Origin: CAVUCE01 sp963739985 | GTDB lineage: Bacteria; Bacteroidota; Ignavibacteria; Ignavibacteriales; Ignavibacteriaceae | Length of the DNA stretch: 33,910 nucleotides | NCBI GenBank assembly: GCA_963739985.1 | Contig: CAVUCE010000013.1 | Coordinates: forward strand, 1-33,910 | Reading direction: 5' to 3' | Made by a program: the position numbers and the translations under genes | Shown: positions 25,958 to 33,910 of the stretch, one piece after another | Numbering within the stretch: position 1 is the stretch's first letter | Layout of the letters: each line of letters begins with the position of its first letter | The notes under the pieces: model-generated | What the model was told of the DNA's origin: nothing | The model's input: the letters and a program-made list of their open reading frames with translations, nothing else | The model's database searches: none

Positions 25958-26328
25958 ATTACATCTTTTGTTGTTACTAATTATGGGCCTTATTATTTTG
26001 TGTCCGATATTGTTACTGGTGTTGAAGATGTTAAAAATGAAATATTGCCCTCTGCATTTAAGCTTGAGCAGAGTTACCCAAGCCATTTAATTCAACAACA
26101 AAAATTCAATACTCCATTCCCTTCTTACAGACGGGGCATGTCCCGGCTGTACAACTACAGGTTTATGATATGTTGGTAAGAGAAGTATCAACACTTGTTA
26201 GTGAAGAAAAACAACCAGGCGAATTTGAAATTGAATTTAATGAGGTTAATCTTACTAGTGGCGATTACTTCTACCAACTGCAAGCCGGGAGCCTTGTTCA
26301 GACTAAAAAAATGCTGCTTCTCAAATAA
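25958..26328 (+). pseudogene. Remnant of a T9SS-secreted protein (C-terminal sorting domain, frameshifted)
   Basis: From 25958 a frame reads TNYGPYYFVSDIVTGVEDV then PSAFKLEQSYP, the typical lead into a type IX secretion sorting domain. It then shifts frame near 26085, and the other frame continues PFNSTTKIQYSIPFLQTGHV, VYDMLVREVSTLV, and ends SGDYFYQLQAG...KKMLLLK with a stop at 26326-26328. The rest of the parent gene is missing: the open frame begins right after a TAG at 25955-25957, next to where the integrase remnant also ends. A 26-bp imperfect palindrome (26126-26151) lies inside the sorting domain. Not expressed as a functional protein as it stands. Confidence 0.75.
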
Positions 26329-26550
26329 TATTTAGTTATAAATATAATTATAATGCGGTAGCACTAGTATATACTCCCATATTCAATTCTTTTCATTCTA
26401 TTCAATATTATAAATTGATATTCTTGACTGAAGAAGAATAAAAGCCTATCTTTTAATTAGATTCAAATTAACTGAGCCTTCCAGATCTTAATTAAGTAAT
26501 ATTTAGTGAATATCCTGTTTTGTATTAATATTTATATTATTAATTCTTAT

Positions 26551-29500
26551 ATGATTTATAAGAACTTTTACCATTTTAGTACTACCCTAATATTATTTAT
26601 AATATTAATTGCCAGTCAGATTTGTTATTCCCAAAACTTAAGATTTAAAAGTCTAACGGTTGAGGATGGACTATCCAATAATAAAGTAAATACGGTTATT
26701 CAAGATCAGACTGGTTTTATGTGGTTCGGAACTGACGATGGTCTTAATCGTTTTGACGGCTACAATTTCATTGTTTTGAGTCACGATCCTTTAGATTCAA
26801 ATAGTATTTCCGGGAACAGCATCTGGTCATTGATGGAAGATAGCCATGGAAACATTTGGATAGGAACTAAAGAAGGAATTCTTGACAGATATGATCCTGC
26901 AGCAGAAAAATATACTCATTGGAAAATTGAATCGAAGTTAACTGAAGAAAATAGCATTAAGGCTATCTTTGAGGATAGTAAAGCAAACATTTGGATTGGT
27001 TCATACAAGGACGGTCTTTACAAGTTAAATTTAGAATCGAATAAATTGGTTCACTGGAGCGCAAATCCTAATGACGAAAAAAGTTTAAGCCATAATTATG
27101 TTTTAGCAATTGAAGAAGATAAAAACGGAAAAATTATTGTAGGGACGTATAATGGATTAAATATATTTGACCCGGATAATCCCAAGAAGGGATTTAAATG
27201 CTTTTACTATATTCCCGGAAATAAAAACAGTTTGAGCAATAATTTAATTTGGGGTTTATCTAAGTCATCATTTGATTCAAATATTATTTGGATCGAAACG
27301 CATAATCACTTAACAAAATTAAATACAACTAATTACACATTTGATAGAATACTAATTCATAATCCTGATGATTTACAATATGGATCTAGCAGCAACTCAA
27401 TTGTTGAAGAAATCATTTCCGGTGAAAAAATTATTTGGGTCGGATCTTATTCCGGGCTAACACGAATAAATCTAACAACAGGTAGCTCCAATCGATTCTT
27501 CGGAAATGAAGATAATCCTCAAAGTTTAATTAGCAATCAAATTAATAAAATTATTAAAGATCGTTCCGGTGTAATTTGGATTGCTACGGAAAATGGTATT
27601 AGCTACAATACACCAAAATCAACTGCTTTTAATTCTATTGTTCAATTCGATAACAATAACAAATCAACATTAAAAAATAAAAATATAACTGCTATCTCTA
27701 TTTCTCCATTTAATCATATTTGGCTCGGGACAACCGATGGATTGTATTCATTAACTGATATAGATAAAGGACAGAAACTAAATAAAATAAATGCCTTTGA
27801 CGGAATTCATATCTGGTCGCTTACATCAAGAATTGAAAATGAATTATGGATTGGTACTTATGGGAAAGGGTTAAAAAAGTATAATTATCAATCAAAAAAA
27901 ATAACGGATCAAAGAATTAGCTATTCAAATTTTCATGCTCCGTCGCTAGACTATAGTAAGGCTCTGCTTTGTGATACGAAAAATGATATCTGGGTTGGGT
28001 TTTGGGGCGTAGGTGTTGCTAGAATAAATCCCGGCACAAATAATTATAAAATTTGGTTAAATGAACCAGGTCATTCCGAAAGTTTGAGCCACAATGATGT
28101 TTGGGTAATTAAAGAAGATCGATTTGGACGAATCTGGATTGGTACGCTTGGCGGGGGTTTAAATTTATTTGAAAATAAAAATGGTGGAATGTTTCGTCAT
28201 TGGTTACAAAGAGAAGGTGAAAAAAATAATCTAAGCAGTAATAATATTTACTCAATTATTGAATCAAAAAATTCCAGTCTAATGAATGATTCATTAATAG
28301 TTTTATGGATTGGCACGAGCAATGGGTTAAATAAATTCATAATAAAAAACAAAAGCGAAAATTCTGATATTTATGATATCAAAATTGACAATAAATTTTA
28401 TACCGTTAAAGATGGCTTGGCAGATAATTCGGTTAATAGTATTCTAGAAGACGACAACGGAAATCTATGGCTTGGGACAGGATCAGGAATTTCATTTTTT
28501 AATACTAATACTGAATCATTTACTAGTTTTTCAGTTGAAGACGGAATTAATGGAACCGTTATGAATCCGGAATCTGCACTAAGTCTTGATAATGGGTTAA
28601 TGATGATTGGCGGTACGAAAGGGCTAAATATATTTAATCCCGAAAAAATTAAAGTATCTTCTTATAAGCCCCAAGTAGTAATAACGGATTTTCAGATATT
28701 TAATAAATCTATTAATATTGGGGAAAATTCTCCTCTTAAAAAAAATATATCTTCCACAAAAGAAATAATACTTTCTTATGACCAAAATGTATTTTCTTTT
28801 CGGTTTGCTGCTTTAGATTATAACTCACCCCAATCAATTAACTATACACATAAAATGGAAGGATTTGATAACGATTGGGTTGAGAGCGGAAATAGAAGAT
28901 TTGTTACATATACAAACTTAAACCCCGGAGAATATAAATTTAAAATCAAATCAACAAATGCAGACGGTGTTTGGTATGATAATGAAGCTGCACTAACAAT
29001 TTTAATAAAACCCCCTTGGTGGAAAACTATTTGGGCTTATATAACTTATGTCATTTTAATTTTAATGGGTTTAAGCATTATCAGACGATTCGAACTAAAC
29101 AGAACAAAATTAAGAAATGAATTAAAGCTAAAAGAATTCGAGGTTAAGCAAAAATCCGAACTTGAAGAAATTAAATCCAGATTTTTTGCAAATCTCTCTC
29201 ATGAATTTAGAACACCTTTAATGTTGATTAAGGGACCTCTTGAAAATTTGAAAAATAGATATGCAACATATCATGATGAAGATATCGATTTAATTGAACG
29301 AAATAGTAACCGGCTTGAAAATTTAATCAATCAACTTCTCGAATTATCCCAGCTTGAAAAAGCAGCCATTCCCTTAAGAGCAAGTAATGAGAATGTTATT
29401 ACAATCTTAAAAGGATTGGTATCTTCGTTTGAATCCTTAGCGTTACAAAAAAATATTTCATTAACATTTGAAAATAATATCAAAAATGAAATCCTCTGGT

Positions 29501-30738
29501 TTGATACAGATAAATTTGAAAAAATAATTAATAATCTGCTTTCCAACGCATTTAAGTTCACCTCTGAAAATGGTAAAGTATTGGTTTGCATAAATGAAAT
29601 TTCAAAAAATGAAAAACTCTTTGCAGAAATTAAAATTATTGATTCTGGAATAAGTATTCCACAGGAAAAAATAGATAATATATTCGATCGCTTTTATCAA
29701 GTGGATGATTCCGACAATCGCAATTTTGGCGGCTCCGGAATTGGATTATCGCTTGTTAAAGAATTTATAGAATTGCACAAATGGCAAATTATTGTAAAAA
29801 GTAAAATAGGGATCGGGACAGAATTCAACATAGAAATTCCTTACGGAGATGAGCATTTAAGCGAAACTGAAAAAATTGAGGCCCTAAAAATTATAAATAA
29901 TAAGCAAATATTAACTGATCAAATTTCTTTAGCAAACAAGAATATTATTTTAGAAGCATCATTTGAAAATAAAATTGATAAAGCTAAAATATTAATTGTA
30001 GATGATTCAGCTGATGTTAGGAAATATTTAACCAATTTACTAAAAAACAAATATTTTGTTGCGGAAGAAGAAAATGGGAAAAAAGGAATTAAAGCGGCTC
30101 TAGAATTATTGCCGGATTTAATTATTAGTGATATAATGATGCCTTCAATGGATGGAATTCAGTTTTGTCGAAAAATCAAAACTGACTGGCGGACAAGTGA
30201 CATCCCGGTGATTCTACTAACAGCAAAAGCATCATTTGAGAACAAAATTGAAGGATTGGAAATCGGTGCTGACGAATATCTTACAAAGCCTTTCGATTCA
30301 AGAGAATTATTCACACGAATAAATAATTTACTAGAACAAAGAGATAGGTTAAGAAAAAAATATGGTGATAATCTTGAGAGTTTATTTCAAAAAAATAATT
30401 TAACAAAAATCGACAATGAATTTATGGAAAAATTAGAAGATGCTATTCTTAAAAATATTGATAAAGTAAATTTTAATACTGAATTTTTAGCAAAAGAATT
30501 ATTTGTGAGTAGAACAAAACTTCACAGAAAAGTTCATGAAATTTCAGGACAAGCTCCCGGGGAATTTATTAGATCATTTAAACTCAAAAAAGCCGCGAAA
30601 CTACTTTTAGAAAACAAATTATCTGTAACACAAATTGCATACGAAATTGGTTTTTCAAGTCCCGCACAATTTACCCGGGCATTTACGAAATATTTTGATT
30701 GCCTTCCTTCGGAATATTCTTCAAAACTTAAAAGTTAA
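26551..30738 (+). CDS. Hybrid two-component system: propeller sensor, kinase, receiver and AraC output
   Basis: I start at the ATG at 26551 (a GTG at 26506 gives 15 more residues) because it yields a signal sequence ending ICYSQ. The 1395-residue protein has many Reg_prop beta-propeller repeats (about 30-720, recurrent WIGT and DGLNRFD), a Y_Y_Y domain (about 725-820, MEGFDNDWVESG), a membrane helix (about 826-846), HisKA with His884 in LSHEFRTPL, a HATPase domain (about 985-1095), a receiver with Asp1194 and Lys1246, and a C-terminal AraC helix-turn-helix (about 1300-1392). Such one-protein systems sense periplasmic, often glycan-derived ligands and switch nearby genes in Bacteroidota. All key residues are intact. 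The closest candidate targets are the downstream secreted protein and itself. Confidence 0.95.
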   Translation: MIYKNFYHFSTTLILFIILIASQICYSQNLRFKSLTVEDGLSNNKVNTVIQDQTGFMWFGTDDGLNRFDGYNFIVLSHDPLDSNSISGNSIWSLMEDSHGNIWIGTKEGILDRYDPAAEKYTHWKIESKLTEENSIKAIFEDSKANIWIGSYKDGLYKLNLESNKLVHWSANPNDEKSLSHNYVLAIEEDKNGKIIVGTYNGLNIFDPDNPKKGFKCFYYIPGNKNSLSNNLIWGLSKSSFDSNIIWIETHNHLTKLNTTNYTFDRILIHNPDDLQYGSSSNSIVEEIISGEKIIWVGSYSGLTRINLTTGSSNRFFGNEDNPQSLISNQINKIIKDRSGVIWIATENGISYNTPKSTAFNSIVQFDNNNKSTLKNKNITAISISPFNHIWLGTTDGLYSLTDIDKGQKLNKINAFDGIHIWSLTSRIENELWIGTYGKGLKKYNYQSKKITDQRISYSNFHAPSLDYSKALLCDTKNDIWVGFWGVGVARINPGTNNYKIWLNEPGHSESLSHNDVWVIKEDRFGRIWIGTLGGGLNLFENKNGGMFRHWLQREGEKNNLSSNNIYSIIESKNSSLMNDSLIVLWIGTSNGLNKFIIKNKSENSDIYDIKIDNKFYTVKDGLADNSVNSILEDDNGNLWLGTGSGISFFNTNTESFTSFSVEDGINGTVMNPESALSLDNGLMMIGGTKGLNIFNPEKIKVSSYKPQVVITDFQIFNKSINIGENSPLKKNISSTKEIILSYDQNVFSFRFAALDYNSPQSINYTHKMEGFDNDWVESGNRRFVTYTNLNPGEYKFKIKSTNADGVWYDNEAALTILIKPPWWKTIWAYITYVILILMGLSIIRRFELNRTKLRNELKLKEFEVKQKSELEEIKSRFFANLSHEFRTPLMLIKGPLENLKNRYATYHDEDIDLIERNSNRLENLINQLLELSQLEKAAIPLRASNENVITILKGLVSSFESLALQKNISLTFENNIKNEILWFDTDKFEKIINNLLSNAFKFTSENGKVLVCINEISKNEKLFAEIKIIDSGISIPQEKIDNIFDRFYQVDDSDNRNFGGSGIGLSLVKEFIELHKWQIIVKSKIGIGTEFNIEIPYGDEHLSETEKIEALKIINNKQILTDQISLANKNIILEASFENKIDKAKILIVDDSADVRKYLTNLLKNKYFVAEEENGKKGIKAALELLPDLIISDIMMPSMDGIQFCRKIKTDWRTSDIPVILLTAKASFENKIEGLEIGADEYLTKPFDSRELFTRINNLLEQRDRLRKKYGDNLESLFQKNNLTKIDNEFMEKLEDAILKNIDKVNFNTEFLAKELFVSRTKLHRKVHEISGQAPGEFIRSFKLKKAAKLLLENKLSVTQIAYEIGFSSPAQFTRAFTKYFDCLPSEYSSKLKS

Positions 30739-30766
30739 TTCATCCCATATTCCCACATTTTTTATC

Positions 30767-30787
30767 ATTTGCTACAAAATAGCAAAT
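30767..30787. repeat. Small hairpin after the hybrid sensor gene
   Basis: ATTTGCTA and TAGCAAAT form a perfect 8-bp stem with a CAAAA loop, 29 bases past the stop. No T-run follows on the plus strand, so termination is uncertain. Confidence 0.4.
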
Positions 30788-30892
30788 AGTTGAAACAAAT
30801 TAGATAGCAGCCCTATCCTATAAAAGTTACCTTTATCTCCGTTAACTCATTACTGAATTTCTTATTTACATTAATTAAAAAAGAAAAATCAG

Positions 30893-31021
30893 ATGGAAAA
30901 TAGAGTAGAGCAGATACAAAAACGGATAAGGCTGGTTAATATTATCATAATAACAATTGCGATAATTATTGGCGTACTAATAACATTTTTGTTAGTAGGA
31001 CTTTCGAATTTTATTTGGTGA
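30893..31021 (+). CDS. Small single-helix membrane peptide
   Basis: A 42-codon frame encodes MENRVEQIQKRIRLVN, then a strongly hydrophobic helix (about 16-38) and a short end NFIW. A basic cytoplasmic head plus one membrane segment is a credible small membrane protein. It lies between the hybrid sensor and the secreted protein on the same strand. No family is recognised; an accessory role with either neighbour is speculation. Confidence 0.4.
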   Translation: MENRVEQIQKRIRLVNIIIITIAIIIGVLITFLLVGLSNFIW

Positions 31022-31134
31022 ATCAAATTAGATATAAATATTATTCTTAGAATTCAGATTCAGAATGAATTCATCGAAATAATAGGTTAAAAGATAATTG
31101 TGTACAAATATTAATAGATAATTAAGGAAATTTT

Positions 31135-32154
31135 ATGAAACCATTTATCACCAAGTTTTTAATTTTAATAATTTTTGTTCCATTTTTTTCACAAGCTCAA
31201 ATTCTTAATGGAGATTTTGAACAATGGTCTGGAGGAAGACCGGCATACTGGTACACTAGTAATGACCCCCTATGTTCTCCTGGCACTATGAATATTTTCC
31301 AAACCTCAAAAGCTTACAGCGGTAATTCTGCTGTTTATGGAAAAGTAGTTAATGGTGTTGATACATGTTTTGGAGGTACAGGTGAGTTTTCCCCTTCAAT
31401 CGCAACATACGATTGGGAAAGTGATTTTATCGGATTTGCTGTATCAGGGCGGCCTAAGCAATTGCGTATACATTATATCTATAAACCGGTTGGTGATGGA
31501 GGCGCTTTTACTGCAAGCGTGTATTTAACAAGATGGGATATTGCGCAAGGTGAAAGAGTTGTTGTTGGTTCGGGAGGATTTATGATTTTCAACACTATTT
31601 TTCTTGATAGTGTATATACGGAACATGTTTCAGCAATGAGTTATTACTATGATGAAGACCCGGATACCATAGTAATTTCATTCGGTTTGTTTTCGAGTGA
31701 TGTTGGAAGTGAGTTTTATCTTGATGACATCTCTCTTTCTTTTATGCAAATAACTAGTCCTTCTGAGGACGGAGTTATTATAGCTGGCGAGAAAGACACA
31801 CTTAAATGGGATGCCGGAACCGGGAATATCAAAATCATGTATAGTTTAGATAATGGAAATTCTTATACAACAATAGAAAACAATTTTCCCGCAGATTCCA
31901 GTAAATATATTTGGGATGTGCCTGATGATTTATTATCAGCAAAAGCAAAAATAAGAATTGAAGACTCACAGGATAATACACAATATGATGAGAAATCAGT
32001 TTACATTAAACCTTGGCAGCTCACACGAATTGATGCGAATGGAGATTTTGAACTTTTTGAACCTGATAAGGATGGTTGGTCATTCTCAAATATAAGGAGT
32101 AACATGTGGCCCCTTTCCTGGTGGGAACAATTTAATTACATGAGATGGAATTGA
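31135..32154 (+). CDS. Secreted protein, N-terminal part (carbohydrate-binding-like), frame broken downstream
   Basis: The 339-codon open part begins with a signal peptide (MKPFITKFLILIIFVPFFSQAQ) and a beta-sandwich opening ILNGDFEQWSGGRPAYWYTSN, which resembles the PCMD/carbohydrate-binding-like domains of Bacteroidota surface proteins. From about 215 a second beta domain (ITSPSEDGVIIAGEKDTLKW...SLDNGNSYTTI) resembles Ig-like repeats of secreted enzymes. A third NGDFELFEPDKDGW block begins near 303. The stop at 32152-32154 is not a natural end: the neighbouring frame continues with coherent coding sequence. The parent protein would have run past the window edge and ended in a T9SS sorting domain. 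Confidence 0.7.
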   Translation: MKPFITKFLILIIFVPFFSQAQILNGDFEQWSGGRPAYWYTSNDPLCSPGTMNIFQTSKAYSGNSAVYGKVVNGVDTCFGGTGEFSPSIATYDWESDFIGFAVSGRPKQLRIHYIYKPVGDGGAFTASVYLTRWDIAQGERVVVGSGGFMIFNTIFLDSVYTEHVSAMSYYYDEDPDTIVISFGLFSSDVGSEFYLDDISLSFMQITSPSEDGVIIAGEKDTLKWDAGTGNIKIMYSLDNGNSYTTIENNFPADSSKYIWDVPDDLLSAKAKIRIEDSQDNTQYDEKSVYIKPWQLTRIDANGDFELFEPDKDGWSFSNIRSNMWPLSWWEQFNYMRWN

Positions 32155-32849
32155 TCCTAATACTGGAAACAAATATCCTAGTCGTGAACGCGATTTCAGA
32201 TCGGAATACCTCCTGCTGATTTTCCCAATTGGCATATATTTGTAGATGCATTAGGAACTGGCAATTGTTACATAGGCAATGCATATAATTCTATGAGCAT
32301 CAACTTTAAATCGAATGCTAACTATGGTGGCTAACTGGGTAGAGAATCATGTTAATGGTTTTGCTTGGCTTTTCCCTCAGCCTGCTGTATTTTTATTATG
32401 AAAAATTATATGAATTTAGTTTATCCGAATGTGGGCGATTTGCAAACTATAAATTCCGCTTCATTGAGTGATGATGTCAGAAAAGTAACTAATAAATATT
32501 TTACGCAGCAGTTTGGAAATCCTTATAAAAAAGATGGTGATGACAAGTGGAGGACAACGTAGATGCACAGCAAACCTTACAAGAACTGAAAGATTTATTT
32601 GGTAAAAATAATAAGGATGCACCGCCATTAGAATTCTATAAAAAGATTGGATCAGGCGGCCATGCCGTTACACCATATAAACTTGAACGAATAGGAAATT
32701 CATCAAAATTTAATCTTTGGGTTTATGACAGCAATAATCCCAATGCAACTAATCGTGGGATTATATTTGACTCTACAGCAGATAAATGGACAGAAAATAC
32801 AGGTTTAGGCTTGGGGAGTGATTCTAGCCAGATGTTACTTAGCGCTTAA
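32147..32849 (+). pseudogene. Middle part of the broken secreted protein, peptidase-like
   Basis: After the first frameshift (around 32147) the frame reads GIDPNTGNKYPSRERDFRSEY, then shifts again to PNWHIFVDALGTGNCYIGNAY, then to a piece containing YMNLVYPNVGDLQTINSAS (ends 32562), then to a piece (32547-32849) with GGHAVTPYKLERIG and LWVYDSNNPNATNRGIIFDS. The last resembles the histidine region (GHAVxPY) and following strand (VYDNN-P) of papain-fold cysteine-peptidase-like domains in bacterial surface proteins; a matching cysteine motif is not clear because the frame is damaged at its expected place near 32350-32400. Composition stays coding-like throughout. Confidence 0.6.
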
Positions 32850-33910
32850 ATAGTTCCGAACATCTTTTTAATATTCATTTACCAAGTCAAGCGGGGCTTC
32901 TTACTCCGCGGCCAGTGACTTCTAAAAAATTGGGGGATCAAGTTTTGAATTTAAAATATTATAACACCAGCAATGCCGAAATACTTATTAAAAAGTCCAG
33001 AAGGAAAATTGGTTATGGGGATAGTCTAATTCATTAATACATTTACTAATGCAAGGCCTATAATTCCCAAAACTGGAAGAGTCCATCCACCAATTGGTTA
33101 TACTTTGCCGCATGGTGATTATGCAATTCAAATAGATAATTTTAGCGATTCATCTTCATATCTATTCCTTTTGCAAGAGTCTACGATATACAACTACAGA
33201 AGATATGATGCTGTAAATTCGGAAACAGATATGTTCAATTTTTCTGATGGTTTAGGTGTTAAAAATATTGATCCGTCAAATAAAAAAATCAGTTTGGAAA
33301 CGGTAATTGAAGAGGAAAGATGACAGTGAAAAAGTTTTTGTAACTGACAATATGTCAGTATCACAAAACGATTCGATTCACGTGAATGAATTTGAAAGAG
33401 ATAAACTGATCTTAAAGAATTATGGATTGCAAAATATTATAATTTACAAGTGCGAAGTGCTAATCTGCAAGTGAAGCAAAAGAGTTTAATCACGTTAACA
33501 ATTTCTCTTTCAAATAATTCATCACATCAAGTTGTGCCTGATTGGAATAACCTAGATTTAGGTACAGTAAAAATTTTAATTGATAATGGTAATGATGGAA
33601 GCATTGATGATTCTATGTTTGTTTCAAATGAAGCAACGGGAATTAATCATTTCTTCGTTTCTACAAATCCAAATAAATATCAATTATTTCAAAACTATCC
33701 GAATCCATTTAATCCAGCTACAAAAATTAGATACTCCATTCCTTCTGCAAAAGGAACAAATTATGCACCGTCTGTACAATTGAAAGTTTTCGATGTATTA
33801 GGAAGAGAAGTCGCGATACTAGTTAATAAACAACAGCAGCCAGGAGTTTATGAAGTTGAATTTAATGCCTCCAATTTACCTAGCGGAGTTTACTTTTATA
33901 GACTAAAAAC
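32850..33910 (+). pseudogene. C-terminal part of the broken secreted protein with T9SS sorting domain (3' end outside window)
   Basis: Further frame changes join segments such as HLPSQAGLLTPRPVTSKKLG, PIGYTLPHGDYAIQIDNFSD (33105-33323) and DDSEKVFVTDNMSVSQND. From about 33400 one frame stays open to the edge: LTISLSNNSSHQ, then the linker QLFQNYP and the type IX secretion sorting domain YPNPFNPATKIRYSIP, VFDVLGREVAILVN, LPSGVYFYRLKT. This domain directs export and surface attachment in Bacteroidota-type bacteria. At least six frame changes or stops separate it from the signal peptide at 31135. Either a decayed gene or poor sequence at a contig end. Confidence 0.7.

Noticed and set aside
25500..33910. 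Right attachment site (duplicate of the tRNA-Asp 3' end)
   Set aside because: Read through the right part of the window and found no copy of the T-arm/acceptor segment; if it exists it lies outside.
1..33910. CRISPR array
   Set aside because: No series of regularly spaced direct repeats was seen; the only repeats are inverted ones and related T9SS domains.

Overview
The window looks like chromosomal DNA of a low-GC, Gram-negative member of the Bacteroidota/Chlorobiota group, most likely an Ignavibacteria-like organism. The signs are two type IX secretion (T9SS) C-terminal sorting domains, one reading YPNPFNPATKIRYSIP; a hybrid two-component system with propeller sensor and AraC output; a TonB-dependent receptor with an N-terminal carboxypeptidase-regulatory-like domain; an Omp85-type outer-membrane protein; and an RNase HIII. 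This lineage call is inference from gene content.

Layout. Bases 1-3541 hold the tail of an unknown gene, a minus-strand PrsW-type membrane protease and a minus-strand two-gene ABC exporter. The 315-bp gap between protease and exporter is packed with perfect inverted repeats. Bases 3829-11329 are a continuous plus-strand lipid/ribosome operon: yceD-like DUF177, rpmF, plsX, fabH, fabD, a cysteine-cluster protein, fabG, acpP, fabF, rnc. fabD, the cysteine-cluster gene and fabG are joined by TAATG stop/start overlaps, and a hairpin follows acpP. Bases 11501-17083 hold full-length gcvP with a strong terminator, an Omp85-like protein, rsmE and an RlpA-like lipoprotein. Bases 17080-17857 hold a 52-residue DUF5670-type membrane protein on the minus strand, preceded on that strand by a structured leader or small RNA with its own candidate promoter and terminator. 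Bases 17858-25327 carry a TonB-dependent receptor, an orphan CHASE3-PAS-HisKA_2 kinase, a small secreted protein (minus), rnhC and a group III-type phosphofructokinase.

From 25427 on the region looks accessory. A tRNA-Asp(GTC) is followed by a frameshifted C-terminal remnant of a tyrosine recombinase, which abuts a truncated, frameshifted T9SS sorting-domain remnant. An intact 1395-residue hybrid sensor/regulator and a 42-residue membrane peptide follow. The window ends in a secreted, probably T9SS-exported protein whose reading frame is intact for 339 codons and then broken repeatedly up to the window edge.

Working logic. The fab operon makes acyl-ACP and phospholipid precursors and is linked, as in many bacteria, to L32 and RNase III. 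gcvP feeds one-carbon metabolism. The right end suggests a former tRNA-targeted integration site where surface-protein genes have decayed beside a retained environmental sensor. No CRISPR array, rRNA or complete mobile element is visible.
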